Shown here piece after piece: positions 1 through 12,060 of a DNA stretch of 64,000 nucleotides; positions within the stretch are counted from its first letter, which is position 1; each line of letters begins with the position of its first letter. The notes beneath the pieces were generated by a model. That model saw only the letters and a program-made list of their open reading frames with translations. It was not told where the DNA came from and made no database searches. A program made the translations under genes and the position numbers. Location of the stretch: contig CAMRHE010000011.1 in the NCBI GenBank assembly GCA_947044405.1, positions 9,364,001 to 9,428,000 on the forward strand, in the 5' to 3' direction. The stretch is from Leptodactylus fallax. Lineage: Eukaryota > Chordata > Amphibia > Anura > Leptodactylidae.

Positions 1-1011
1 CATTTTTGTAATTATTTCATTATATATCTTAATGGGACAACACTGAAGATAAGATACTTTGATACAATCTAAAGTAGTCAGTATACAGCTTATAACAGTG
101 TAAATTTGAAGTGCCATCCTCTACAATATTAGATGGGTTGTCTGATGGGAAATACTCAGTATGGGTTAAAAAGAAAAAGAAGCAGTACTCACATTACTAA
201 TCCCCTGTTATTCCCTGTTAATTTTGCATTATAAAAATGGTAGACATTTAAGTTAGGTCAGAGTGGGTGTATAACTTGTGTCTCAGGAAATAATGAAGGA
301 GCGAATATGGGATCCTTGGGCCTAAAAGAGAAACTGATTTGAAGGGCTCTTGTCTTATCTGTATAGAAAATGTGTGAAAAGTCCACTTTTAATTACATTA
401 TAAACTTTTGTTATCGTTGCACACACACAAGTCATATTACTCTTTTGTAAATATATGCATAGTGAATAAACCCTAGTACTAAGCAATTAATTCCAAAGAC
501 ATTCCAACAAATTTAAAGGACAATGCAAAGAAGCCTAGTGTATTTGTGTGGGTGTTTCAGATTGGAATCCTGAACTGTCAAATCTCTGTATATCAAACAA
601 AGGGAAAACATAACTTCAAAGGAATAGATGTCATAATTCATATTATATAATCATCTGCATATAAGAGTATAGTTGGGGAATCTAGACCTGTCTATGACAT
701 CAAATATGTGGACTGTTAACCTACTGAACCACCCGAAGTCACGTATCTGCTGAATACTTTTGTGTAATCTTAAAATTTAATAAGGTTGTCCTTTACTCTA
801 AACGTCTTCACAATCCTGAAGAGAGAAAATACTGTTTAGCTTTGTTACCTTTTGTATGCCAGTGTACAAGAGGTTCATTGTGTGGTGCCAGAAGGCACAT
901 GTGTGAGTGATTTGGGTATGTTGGTGTCTTGTCTACTATAAGTGGTGGGTGGTGGCAGTTATTTGAGTGGATATAGTTTTTGTTATGCTTTAACACCTTA
1001 ACAAAGATCCA
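1..1011. other. AT-rich stretch with no recognised feature
   Basis: No coding frame with a recognisable domain and no paired terminal repeats were seen. Short frames on either strand have no family signature. It may be unique sequence or old decayed repeat. Confidence 0.4.
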
Positions 1012-1640
1012 AAACTTTGGGCATAGAAGCCTTCAAAAGGCTCCCAGCTGTCACGAAAACTGATCAGTTCCCCTTTATGACAATGCTGATTGGCTTAAAG
1101 ATGGTGGCCCCCAGGCAATCTAATTCAATTCACCATGGCATCAAAGTGGTTAAAGTTGTACAGTTGCTACTACCACCAATATTCTGCCACAGTGTTAATA
1201 TGGAATTGCTATTTCATCAATCTCCGGGAAGAGAGTGAAGGCAGGGAAGCCTATGCTGCAAATTTTGCGTTCTATGGATTTCCAGAAGAGGGACAGTACC
1301 TGGCATGACCACCATACGTGTAGTAGAGAGCGGACTTTGGTTTTGCATCTTCAACACTTGTCAGAAATCGAGAGTTTATGTTCAAAAAACCAAGATGGAG
1401 ATCTGTACCAAGTTGCCAATAGTTTGAAATTGTTCTCCTGCAGAAGGGTGAAGAAGGGTGTGCCTCTGGGCTTAGGGCGAATTAAGCTTTTGTCCCTGAC
1501 AAGAGAGCTATAGTCATGCTTTGTTCAAAGTTCGTATAGGGTCGTCATACAAATATGCCAGAGAATAGTTTCTTACAATATTGTAATATTCAATCTGTAG
1601 AAAATTGAGCTTTGCAAGTCAAGGAACTTGTGTAAGAGAC
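1012..1640 (+). other. Possible decayed repeat remnants before the L1 block
   Basis: The start (about 1030-1130) resembles the CG-rich interior of the TTAA-type elements elsewhere in the window, for instance the stretch near 62420. Around 1255-1310 one frame reads AFYGFPEEGQYLA, which recalls the conserved FxGFPE stretch of L1 ORF1 proteins. Both calls are weak and no boundaries are visible. Confidence 0.25.
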
Positions 1641-2155
1641 TCTGCTAGTGGGAGAGTTTTATTTACACAGAGGTCCCCTAGGTGGATAGTTAGAAGCAAA
1701 TCCCATAGATCTCAGGGGACTGCATCTTCAGCCCCACTGGTAGACACAAGGAAGGAGGGGGAGCTAGTTCAAATTGAAGTGTTCGCCAAGTCTCACAAGC
1801 ACATCTAAAGAGGATGCCTTCTTGACCCCTGGTGTGTCTAGTAAGTAGAGATATCCATAGGTCTTTTATTAAGTCTGGGCCATAGGCTGCCGTATATAAC
1901 ATTTGCAGTAAGGTAGGAGTTCGTGGATGGCAAGTTCAAGCCATAAGTGTAGTTGTATAGCTCCATAACACTGTCTGATGTCAGGCAGGTTGATGCCTGA
2001 TTTAGGTAGGGATTGAGCAGAGTAAGCCATCCGTGGTTTCTTCTGTTTACATATAAATTTTGAGAATAAAGTTCTTATAGCTTTGAAAAAAAAAACAGAT
2101 GGGATATAGATATGATGCATGTGCATTTTGTACCAGATTTTTGGCATATTGTAGG
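1640..2155 (-). pseudogene. L1/Tx1-type ORF2 fragment, reverse transcriptase C-terminal side
   Basis: Minus-strand frames at 2147-1869 and 1902-1690 match, piece by piece, the stretch just after the reverse transcriptase core of Tx1-like L1 ORF2. They contain KMHMHHIYIPSVFFFKAIR and ACETWRTLQFELAPPPSL. The neighbouring L1 (2160-5355) has the same two blocks as QLHMLPICLPPLFFKSLR and ACETWRDLKEKLAPSPF, so this is a separate copy placed head-to-tail with it rather than its continuation. Both ends are truncated and frameshifts break it. No poly-A tail or target-site duplication was found. Confidence 0.7.
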
Positions 2156-2159
2156 TTTA

Positions 2160-5100
2160 AATAAAGTTCTTCCTTCGGAACTACGATAGGAGAGGTATAT
2201 CATAGGACTAGAGAAACTGCTGCACTTCAGAGATGGGGGGGGTCGGGGGCTTAGCCGTCTGCGGGGTATTAGAGAATTGGCAGCTGACAAGAGGAGTGAG
2301 ATCAGGTTGGATCTTGATGGGGTATAAGTGGTGGACGGTAGTGAGAGGAAGACGATAGTTGAAGTGATCTCAAAGATCGGAGAGAAGAGTTGCCGCATCA
2401 CGACTTGGACATCATTCCAGAATTGACGGATTCCCGGGCAAGAACACCAAATGTGCAACAAAGATCCACTTTGGGCCTTACATCTCCAGCACAAATCTGA
2501 GTCAGACAAGTTCATTTTGTGAAGCCACTGAGGAGTACCATCTGGTGAGCAACTTATAGTGAGTCTTCTGGAGACGCACCCAAGGAGAGAAACCATGGGC
2601 GTTACGGAATATTTGTTTGATTTGGTCCTCCGAAAGGGTTATATTCAATTCAGTTGCCCAAGATGAGAGAAAGGCTGGTTTGTGAATTGGAATCAGACTG
2701 ACAAAGGTAGCTAGGACATAAGACGTCTTAGACAGGAGTTTATGTTTAGCCAGTAGAGTGCGCTCGAAGGGGGTGAGGTCGGTGCGTATCTTGTTAGCCA
2801 CAACCCAATCCCGCGTGTATTTATGTAGGTGATGCTTTTGAAGAAAAGTCAAGGGTTTGTCATAGACCAGCGATTCCAATTTCGGGAACTCCACTTCCAT
2901 TGTCCTGTCAATAACTTCCAGCAGTGTGTGAGAAAGAAAACGATGCCACATATCCGAGCAAGCCATGTTCGATCTCCCTAGCCAATCCGGGAGAGTGCCA
3001 ATAGGGAGCAAGGGAAAAGGAGAGGGCGCCAATTTTTCTTTCAGATCACGCCATGTTTCACAGGCACCTAACAGGAGCTGATCAATCGACTTGGAGCAGT
3101 GGCCCGGGGAGCCATACAACCAAAGATCCACCTAGGAGGCAGGCCCAAAAGTGCAGATGGATAGTCTATTGAACAATGATAGCTGTCCTGGCAAGGTAAA
3201 TTCAATCCAACGCTTCAGTTGAACCACCTTGTAGTAGTCTGAGATGTACGGCAGGCCTATGCCCCCTGCCAACTTTATCTTCATCAAGAGATTTATAGAG
3301 AGCCTAAGTCGCTTACCTCGCCAGAGGAAAGTGAAAAAGAGACATCTTAATGATTTAAAGAAGAGAGGGGGCAGACATATAGGCAACATATGGAGTTGGT
3401 ATAGGATCTTGGGAAGCGCATAAGTCTGCAACAGGTTCCATCTGCCAAACCAGGAGAACGGCAGTCCTTGATAGGACGATAACATGGTGTGTATCTCCGT
3501 TAATAGTGGCTGGAAGTTTTCTGCATACAGCTGAGATGGATCTGCTGTCAGTTGAACACCTAGATATTTGATGGATTTTGAGGTCCATTTGAAAGGCATA
3601 GAGGAGGGAAGTTTCAATGACAGTTTAGGGAGAAGAGTAAAGTTTAGCACTTCAGATTTATCTAGATTGGCTATGTAGCCTGAAATAGAACCATACTGCA
3701 GAAGAAGGTCAACAATTGCAGGTAGTTCTTTATTTATCAGGGTTGGACATTAAGAACAACACGTCATCAGTGAATGTGGCAGAGTGCAGAGTATGCGTTC
3801 CTATTTTGAAGCCAGATATATCCGGATGGGAGCGGACCGCCAGTAGTAAAGATTCCAAGACTAGGATGAAAAGGGACGGTGATAGGGGGCAGCCTTGCCT
3901 GGTTCCATTCGTAATTTTGAAGCTGGGTGAGAGAGTATCATTAATCTTTAAGCGAGAGGAAGATGAATCATAAAGAGTGAAAACTGCGTTTATAAATTGA
4001 GGAGGGAAGTTAAATTTTCTTAGTGTGGCCTTCATGAACAACCAATCTACTCTATCAAATGCTTTTTCAGCGTCAACCCCCAGAAGGAGAAGGTTCGAAT
4101 GGATTTTTCTAGCATGAGTGATGGCATGAAGCAAGCAATGGGAATTGTCTTTCCCTTCCCTATCTAAAACAAATCCAGCTTGATCAGGGTGCAGTAGTGA
4201 GGGAAGAAGGTGTTTTATTCTACTGGCCAAAATCTTCACCCATAATTTAAGATTGAGATTAAGGAGCAATATGGGCCTATAGCTACCACATATGAGGGAG
4301 TCCTTCCCTTCCTTGGGGAGTAGTACAATATGTGCCTTCTGGGCTCGACAGGGAAGTGTTTTCCCCGATTACAGGGCATTACATGATAGAGAGAGATGTG
4401 GGAGCAATTCATATTGGAATACATATTGCAAAGGGAAACCATCTGGACTCGGGCTTTTCCCCTTGGGGAAACTATTGAGTACCCTTTTAATTTCTTCGAG
4501 AGAAATTGGGGACGTGAGCGCCGAGGCATCAGCAACTGACATGGAGGGCATAGAGAGAGAATTAAGAAATTCTTCCATTCTAGCAACCTTGTCAGTTGTG
4601 ATGTCAACAGATTTCGATGAGTTCAGATTGTATAACTTCGAGTAGAATGAAAGAAAGGCTGAAGTTACACCGTTAGTGGATGCGTGGGTGCCATCCGTCT
4701 GATCTTTAAGTGCGGAAATGAAGCATTTGACCTTTCGTTTTCGAATCATTGAGGTCATCAGTTTACCCCCCTTGTCCCCAAGTGCATAGAGCCTATGTTG
4801 GTAATGAAGGAAATGTTTAGCTGTTCGGACATTAATGGCATCTTTTAATCTTTCACGCAAGCTCTGAAGCTCGGAACGCAAAGTCAGTTGTTTACTCGCC
4901 TTCCGTACACGTTCAATTGCTGCTATGTCAGAGAGGATTTTATCTAAGTCCACCTGAGAGTCTTTCTTGACTTTAGAGGCAAGCAATATGAAGATACCCC
5001 TAATCACCAACTTATGCGCCGCCCAGGTGATGGTAGGGCAAGTTTCAGCGTTGGCATTAATGGAGAAATATGACTCCAAATGTTGCCTGACAGTCCCAAC

Positions 5101-5355
5101 CAGATCCGAACGTTCCAATAAAGCTTTGTTTAATCTCCAGAACCAGGTCCTTTGAGGGAGCCGACAGAGTGTTAGCAAGGCCCATACCGGAGCATGGTCA
5201 GATACAGAGATGGTGTCAATACGGGATTTCAGGGAATACGGAACCAGCTCCCTGGAAGCAAAAATGTAATCCAATCTCTGAAAAGATTGTCGTGGATTGG
5301 AGAAAAATGAGTAGTCTTTCACAGATGGGTTATGCAAGTGCCAGAGGTCAACCAG
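2160..5355 (-). pseudogene. L1 ORF2 pseudogene (endonuclease C-terminus, reverse transcriptase, CCHC-like tail)
   Basis: The endonuclease C-terminal half lies at about 5355-5090, with KDYSFFSNP, RLDYIF and the catalytic SDHAPV motif. The linker and fingers follow (5090-4300). The reverse transcriptase spans about 4269-3130, with DAEKAFDRVDW, GTRQGCPLSPSLF and an FTDD motif where LINEs normally have [FY]ADD. The C-terminal domain (3131-2160) includes CWRCKAQSGSLLHIWCSCPG, the cysteine/histidine knuckle typical of L1 ORF2. Frames shift near 3650, 3131, 2596 and elsewhere, so no full protein is made. The N-terminal endonuclease half is missing and replaced at 5356 by a fragment of another LINE. 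Confidence 0.85.
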
Positions 5356-5560
5356 TGGACATCCAGGGGACGGGCATCGAGATTGTCAACACCTATAAGT
5401 ACCTGGGTGTGCTCCTTAATAATAAGCTGGACTGGGCAGATCACATGGAGGTCCTGTAGAGGAAGGGCCACAGTAAAAAACAAGAAACGTCTCATACTCT
5501 CTACAGAAATAAGCGCAAGGTTGTGCAATTACTTTTGGGGAATTAACTCACTGTACATGA
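5356..5560 (+). pseudogene. Rex1-like LINE reverse transcriptase fragment
   Basis: The plus-strand frame contains GIEIVNTYKYLGVLLNNKLD, followed after a stop by RKGHS-like residues. This is the post-palm block (YKYLGxxLxxxLDW, then a YRKGQSRL-like stretch) of Rex1/CR1-type LINE reverse transcriptases common in fish and frogs. It lies opposite in direction to the surrounding L1 and sits where that L1's endonuclease N-terminus should be. The same family is seen at 53041-53484. The right limit is uncertain. Confidence 0.6.
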
Positions 5561-5647
5561 GGTGGCAACAGCCTGCAAGTATGGCAATCACTGAGGTGTG
5601 GCAGATGTCCTCTGCAGAGAACGTCTAGTTTTGGGTGGCTTGAAATG

Positions 5648-6640
5648 TTAAGATTGTCTCCAAGCATCACTTCTAGGGATTTGTGGAAGCTGTGGAAGCT
5701 GTGAAAGCTGCTCCAGTTCAGGCGAGGGCAGCCAATATGGTATTTCCATAGGAGTGATGTTTAGCTGCTCCCAGATATTATCTAGGTCGGTCCATGTGTG
5801 GACCACTATGCACCTTCCCTCATACAAGAGCAATAGGCCAAAGGTGTATAGCCAGGTATAGTGTAAGTTCTTGTCGCGTAAAACTTCCAAGAGAGGTTTC
5901 AGGAACATCCTCTTGGCCAGTGTGAAGAGAGCCAAATCATGGTACAAGATAAGCGGCACATCGCCATATTGAACTTCTCCTTTTATCCCTGGCCGCGAAC
6001 AGAATAGCTATTGTGTCCAGACAAGTGAGGAGGCTGCAAATAACAGCCCAGGGGTGTCGACCTACCATGGCATCTGGCGCAACATATGTACCCTTTCTAT
6101 GACCACTGTGGTAAAAAATAAGAAAATATTTCACTTGTGATTTTGCGCAGGGTATCCGGAGTCCATGTTTCTGGCAGTTCTTTGATCATGAAATTTCTTA
6201 TGCAGCTGCGGTTTTCCTGGTCTTCCAGCAGCATCAGGGCTCTATCAATGTGCTCTTTTTTTATGCATAGTTAGAACCAAGGAGAAGTCTGCAAGATCAG
6301 CACAGGCCCCTTCCACTACATCCTTTTTACGGCCAAGGTTAGACAATTCCGAATTGATGTCGGCACGGTCTAATAGTACCAGCGGCATGGACAAGACTTT
6401 AGGTAGGAATCGCTTAGAGATAAACAAAGTTGTATGTTTAGCAATATCACCTTCATTGCTGCTCTCAGGGTCTAAGTCTTCCATTCCACCTTTTCCTTTT
6501 GCGCCTTCAGGCGCAAACTTGGGAGCGCTGTGTATAGGATGCAGGCTGGCTGCTTTTTCAAAGGAATTTCTGTAGGTCCGCTTGCTGCTGAGCTGTGTGC
6601 AGGGAGCTTCACCACTCTTGTCTCTACTGAACTTCACCAT
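5648..6640 (-). pseudogene. L1 ORF1 pseudogene
   Basis: Minus-strand frames at 6640-6245, 6134-5937 and 5959-5648 together resemble the small RNA-binding ORF1 protein of Tx1-type L1s. The clearest block is the C-terminal domain, TLAKRMFLKPLLEVLRDKNL followed by YEGRCIVVHTWTDLDNIWEQ, which matches the typical 'R..LKPL...LR......Y.W..PF.L' pattern of the family. Upstream, LLEDQENRSCIRNFMIKELP (about 6230-6175) matches the coiled-coil-to-RRM junction 'EDLENRxRRNNxRxxGxPE'. Frameshifts separate the blocks. It belongs to the L1 whose ORF2 follows at 5355. Confidence 0.7.
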
Positions 6641-6744
6641 GGCAGCTACGTGGGCACTGCAGGCTCAGGCAACCATCATGGTCCACAGTCAGGCTCTGCC
6701 CCCAGGTGTTTTGCATTTTTGATGAGTGTTGATATGACTATGAC

Positions 6745-9200
6745 TATTTCTTATTACTGAGGGGAGTGACATCCTTATGTACCTGGATGTAGTTTTAAGT
6801 GCAGTCAGTTCTGGGGTCACAGGTACCATCACTAATAAGTAAGTGACACACTGATTAATCCTTTCCCGACATCCGCCGTACTATTACGGCAGGTGCTTAA
6901 ATATGGCGGCCACTCAGGACCCGAGCAGCCGTCGGGTTTCTGCTGTATTATACAGCAGAAACCTGGTGCTAATGCCCGCGATCATTGCTGGCACTGATCG
7001 CGGGTATTAACCCCTCTGGCACCTCGGTCAAAGCCATTTTGCCGGAGATCGCCAGCACCCAGAGAAAGCCCCAGGGTCGGCGTCTCATTACTATGACAGC
7101 TGGGAGCCTTGTGAAGGTTCCCAGGCCTGTCTTTCATTAGTTTCTATTGCAGGCTACTCTATGTAGCCTGCAAAAGAAGCGCCATTTGTTTGCAATGCAT
7201 TGCATTATTGATCAGACCCCCTGGGGTTCAAGACCACTAGGGGGTCTAAAAAAAAAAAGTAAAAAAATATATAAAAAAAAAATAAAAAAATAGTTCAAAA
7301 GAAAATAGTTTCAAAAGAAAAGTTCAAATCACCCCCTATTATAAAAGTAGTTAAATACTGTGAAACACATACACATTGGGTATACCTGTGTCAGAAAACG
7401 CCCGGTCTACAAATCTATAAAAATATTTTTCCCGTATGGTAAACACCGTAGCGGGGAAAAAAAAATCAAAAGTGCCAAACCGTCGTTTTTTTCACTGTTT
7501 TGCCTCTGATAAAAATTTGAATAAAAAGTGATCAAAGAAATAGTAATTCCCCAAAATGGTATAACTAAAAAGTACACCTGGTCCCGCAAAAAAAGACGCC
7601 CTATGCATCCCCATACACTGAAGTATAAAAAAGTTAACGGTGTCAGAATATGGCGACTTTTAAATAAAATATATTTTTGTTAAGGGGTTAAAATGTAAAT
7701 AAAACCATATAAATTTGGTATCCCTGGAATCATACTGAAACATCGAATACAGATGACATGTCATTTTGGCTGCAGAAATAACGCTGTAAAAACGAAGCCC
7801 GTAAGAAAGTCGCACAAATGCACTTTTTCTTCAAATCCACCCCATTCTGAATTTTTTTTCCAGCTTCCCAGTACATTGTACAGAATAATAAATGGCAGCA
7901 TCATGAAAAAAAAATTTGTCCTGCAAACATTAAGACCTCATATGGCTCTCTATGGCTTATTGGTTTGGAAGGGAGGGAGTAAAAAACGAAAATCAAAAAA
8001 ATGTCACCGGCGGGAAGGGGTTAATTCCAGATTATTTCTCATTACTGAGGAGGTGAAACACTATGTACCTGGATGTAGTTATAGCTAGAGTTAGTTCTGG
8101 GGTCACCAGTGCTATCACTAATGCAGAAGTTGCACACTGATTAATTCTAGGCTATGTCTCATTACTGAGGGGAGTAACATCCTATGTACCTGGATGTAGC
8201 TATAACTGCAGTCAGTTATGGGGTCACAGGAGACATCACTAATAAGCAAGTGACACACTGATTAATTCCAAGCTATTTCTCATTACTGAGGGGAGTAACA
8301 TCCTATGTACCTGGATGTAGTTATAACTGCAGTCAGTTCTGGGGTCACAGGAGACATCACTAATAAGTAAGTGACACACTGATTAATTCCAGACTATTAT
8401 TACTGAGGGGAGTAGCATCCTATGTACCTGGATGTAGCTATAACTGCAGTCAGTTCTGGGGTCACAGGAGACATCACTAATAAGCAAGTGACACACTGAT
8501 TAATTCCAAGCTATTTCTCATTACTGAGGGGAGTAACATCCTATGTACCTGGATGTAGTTATAACTGCAGTCAGTTCTGGGGTCACAGGAGACATCACTA
8601 ATAAGTAAGTGACACACTGATTAATTCCAGACTATTATTACTGAGAGGAGTAGCATCCTATGTACCTGGATGTAGCTATAACTGCAGTCAGTTCTGGGGT
8701 CACAGGAGACATCACTAATAAGCAAGTGACACACTGATTAATTCCAAGCCCACTGAGGGGGGCACCGACCGGGAGTTATAACGCAGCAGTTCTGGGGCAC
8801 GGGGGAAACAACAAAAAAGAAAGTGACACACTGATTAATCCAAGCTATTTCTCATTACTGAGGGGAGTAACATCCTATGTACCTGGATGTAGCTATAACT
8901 GCAGTCAGTTCTGGGGTCACAGGAGACATCACTAATAAGTAAGTGGCACAAGGATTAATTCCAAGCTATTTCTCATTACTGAGGGGAGTGACACACTATG
9001 TAACTGGATGTAATTCTAGCTACAGTCAGTTCTGGGGACACCGGTGCTATCACTAATAAGTAAGTGACACACTGATTAATTCCAGATATTTTTCATTACT
9101 GAGGGATTACTGGATTTAGCTGTAACTGCAGTCAGTTCTCTGGTAGCCAGAGACTGGATATAGCTATAGCCCATCCAGATACATAGTGTGTCACCATCCT
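6745..9200 (+). repeat. Tandem array of ~119-bp units with a dimeric higher-order repeat
   Basis: The marker GTGACACACTGATTAATTCC recurs at 6843, 8129, 8250, 8371, 8488, 8609, 8726, 8823, 8943 and 9064. Spacings are about 117 and 121, alternating through 8250-8726 as a 238-bp dimer. One unit (8726-8823) is shortened and mutated. The array is split between the first two markers by the TTAA element at 6859-8020. At the end (about 9145-9200) part of a unit reads in the opposite orientation. Confidence 0.85.
6859..8020 (+). mobile_element. piggyBac-like non-autonomous element with TTAA duplication
   Basis: The 1,162-bp insert lies between TTAA at 6855-6858 and TTAA at 8021-8024. Its ends are TCCTTTCCCGACATCC and, on the other strand, CCCCTTCCCGCCGGTG, an imperfect inverted repeat. 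Removing it with one TTAA restores the tandem-array sequence CTGATTAATTCC seen in other units. No transposase frame is present. The inside holds a CG-rich left part with short hairpins (CCGTACTATTACGG), then A-rich runs and a right part (7735-7810) shared with 32620-32690 and, reversed, with 61855-61955. TTAA targets and CCC-type ends fit the piggyBac superfamily; the name is an inference. Confidence 0.75.
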
Positions 9201-9656
9201 CAGTGCAGGAATCTTAGTGGCTATTCATTGGAAAGACTCGTGCTAATATATCTTCTATGCAAGGAACAGCAGAGTTTAATTGTAAAAGGTAATTAAAGTG
9301 TTACCTCAACAAAGCAATTCAGTAACTGCACAGATGTAATAAATGATAAATGTTATGCCAGCCCATGTGAATTGATACATAAAATATTCAATTTAGTTCA
9401 AATAAAACTGATTTTGATACTTTGTGCTCATTGCTGCAGGCTCAGACACATTAGTATGATTGCCCACAGCTGTGGCCTAAGGTCTCTCTCTCTATCTCAT
9501 TCATAAAGTGCAGGCCAAATGACAGATTAGAAGAAATGAATAATGCATCTATTGATTTTCTTGCATGTATTACCAAGTTACACAAACTGATAGAGCACTC
9601 TTGTGATTTTGACAGGGAAAAACATATCATTTTACCTTGATTGTATATGAAGGAAC
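9201..9656. other. No recognised feature
   Basis: AT-rich sequence between the tandem array and the next TTAA element. No domain, tandem unit or inverted end was seen. Confidence 0.4.
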
Positions 9657-9660
9657 TTAA

Positions 9661-10574
9661 CCACTTCCAAACCGCCCATAGACTATATACGTCCAATGGG
9701 TGGTTGTCTAGTTCTGCAAGGACATACCGGTACGTCCAAGCAGAACTCAGTAGCTGCACGAGATCGTGCTGCTACTGAAACTGGGAGCTGGCTGTAACTT
9801 CAGCCGGAGCTCCCAGAGAGAAGACAGGGAAGGTTTATTACCTTCCCTGCCTTCCCGATTGCTGTGTATACAGCGCTCAATGAGCGCTGTATACAGTGCT
9901 ATGGACGCCGCAATCTTGTGTCTGCCCTCTGACCTGGCGGTCATGTGATCCACCCAGATCAGCTCTATAGTATTGTTGACGTAACGTGCAGGAGGCTGTA
10001 TTCCTCCTGCAACTGTGGCTAAATGTACCAGCCCCAGTTACAGGGGAAATCAGCCTCCCCAAGAAAAAAAAAAAAAAAGTAATCAGATGTCCCCAAAGGT
10101 CTATTATAATCTTATGGGGACACAATGTAAATAAATAAATAAATAAATAAAAGTAAATAAAATAATTTAAAAAATAAATAAAATAATACACCAATAAAAT
10201 GCCCTTATTACAGGTTATAGCCCCACCCCCGACAACACCATAAAAAATAAAAATTACTGTAATGAAGAGGAAAAACTATTAAAGTTTTTTAGTAGCACTT
10301 TGTGTTATTAAATTTAAAAAAAATGTAAAGTGAAAAACAGACACGTTTTCCCTCCTCTTTTGTTTTTATTTTCCCGGATATAAAAAAAAAATGAAAACGC
10401 ATGCAAAAATAAAAACAACATAAAAATAAAGCCCTATGTGTCACCGAAAAAAGACAAAGAAATTAGTTGAATAATGCATATGATAAAAATGTTACAGCCC
10501 TCAAAACCGCACATACCAAAAAACCCGTAAATGTGTCTGGTCCTGGACCAGAAATTGGCCCAGTACTGAAGTGG
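9661..10574 (+). mobile_element. piggyBac-like non-autonomous element (second subfamily)
   Basis: TTAA lies at 9657-9660 and 10575-10578. The ends match as CCACTTC with weaker similarity beyond. The interior has CG-rich sequence with a short hairpin (ATACAGCGCTCAATGAGCGCTGTAT, about 9868-9892), then an A/T-rich part with runs of AAATAAAT. No transposase is encoded. A partial second copy of this subfamily lies at 23376-23979. Confidence 0.7.
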
Positions 10575-10578
10575 TTAA

Positions 10579-11018
10579 GGTCTGTAACTGTCCTGAAAAC
10601 AAAAAAGGTCAACTTCTAAATGCCAAAAAATAAGAAATAGCTCTATATAGTTAGACAATGCAAAAACAAAATATCAACACCTTCTTGCCTATCCACATAG
10701 TTGCATAACTTTTATTGCTGTGATATATTACAAAGGTTGACAGCAATGCCAGAGGAGTTAGTTCAGTAGTACATATTCATATGGTGAATTCCCTAAGGTG
10801 CTAAGATGTGTATGTCTATGGGTTCCTGAGATGTAAATACTTTACTAAATACAGGTATGGATTTACCTCAGCAAAACTACTTTTGAGGACTATATATGAT
10901 GCATGATATAAAACAAAGATTAATGTCACATTAGTTTAAAAAAACAAACATGCTATTAGAATTAACTTATCCCAGAAAATGCATTTATAAGCAACAAAAC
11001 AAAACTGAATAACATAAT

Positions 11019-11057
<39 letters not shown>

Positions 11058-11456
11058 CTTATTTTATTTATTTATTTCCCATTATTATCTCCTGGAGATG
11101 GACAATGACCATATACACAATGGTCTGGAGCAGACCCTATTGATGCCTATGGCCTATATAGCGTTTTATAGACATGCTCTGTGACTAATGCAGTGGTTAT
11201 TGCACAGGGATGGGAGGAGTAGATAAGCTCAGAAATCATATATATGATAGCTGTGCCAATCTGTGTGCTGCTTTAAAGAAATCTCCTACAGGAAACAGGA
11301 AGTCTCAGCATATTTTTTTGGCTTTGTGGCAAGAGTCAGAACTATGTTTTTATTTTTATTTTTTAAATATAGATATTAACATGGAAAACTTTTAAAAAAT
11401 CTCACCACAAAGTCTTTAAAATTATGTTTAACATAAAACTTGATTAAAAATAGGTA
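10579..11456. other. Unique-looking sequence with a TA microsatellite
   Basis: A (TA)n tract runs about 11021-11055. No coding or transposon signature was seen otherwise. Confidence 0.45.
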
Positions 11457-11590
11457 GTTTCCTGGTGACACATTCCCTTTAAATCACTTACTTTCCAGGA
11501 CCCTTTAAACTGTAACTCACATATTATTATTTTATTTAATTAATTAATTATTTATTTATTTTATTTATTTATTTTTTTGCTATCGTGTCA
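11457..11590. repeat. T2-like MITE terminus and (TTTA)n-rich tract
   Basis: GTGACACATTCCCTTTAA (about 11465-11482) read on the other strand begins TTAAAGGGAATGTGTCAC. That is the TTAAAGGRR type of end known from T2-family MITEs of frogs. A TTTA/TTAA-rich stretch follows (11525-11575). The partner end was not located. Confidence 0.4.
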
Positions 11591-11687
11591 AGGGGACTTC
11601 AAATGGCTGTATCTTCAGTTGTATACCACTTAGAAAAAAGGAGACTCCAAAGTATAAGTGTTTTGTGGGTGATGAACGGGGTATATA

Positions 11688-12060
11688 CAGGTGCATTTCA
11701 ATAAATTAGAATATCTTTGAAACGTTAATTTATTTCAGTAATTAAATTAAAAAAGTGACCTATATTTTCTAGATTCTTTACACACAGAGTGTTCTATTTC
11801 AAGTGTTTTATTTCTGTAAATGTTGATTATGGATTACAGGCAATGAAAACCAAAATCTAAGAAAATTTGAGTATTGTAAAAAAGTTCAGTATTGTAAATT
11901 CAGCGTGTCACCTGCCAAGGTTTCCTAAGTCTTTAAATGGTCCCTCAGTCTGGTTCAGTAGGACACACAATCATGGAAGACGCTGATTATGAATTGTATT
12001 ACTGAATTACTGAAATGAATGAACATTTCAAAGTTATGCTAATTTATTGAGATGCACCTG
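11688..12060 (+). mobile_element. 373-bp Tc1/mariner-type MITE, copy 1
   Basis: It is flanked by TA (11686-11687 and 12061-12062) and ends in inverted repeats beginning CAGGTGCAT(T/C)TCAATAAATT. No transposase is encoded. A second copy of exactly the same length but opposite internal orientation is at 51168-51540. TA targets and CAG(T/G) ends fit mobilisation by a Tc1/mariner transposase supplied from elsewhere. Confidence 0.85.

Larger units (their letters stand above)
2160..6680 (-). mobile_element. Degenerate Tx1-type L1 LINE
   Basis: Reading the minus strand from 6680 down, there is an ORF1 remnant (6640-5648), a gap holding a foreign fragment, and an ORF2 remnant (5355-2160). Reverse transcriptase, endonuclease C-terminus and the CCHC-like tail are all visible. 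The copy ends within the ORF2 C-terminus without a recognisable 3' UTR or poly-A and then meets a second L1 fragment. Its upstream end meets the ~119-bp tandem array near 6745. L1 elements copy themselves by target-primed reverse transcription. This one is dead because of many stops, frameshifts and a missing endonuclease N-terminus. Confidence 0.85.
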
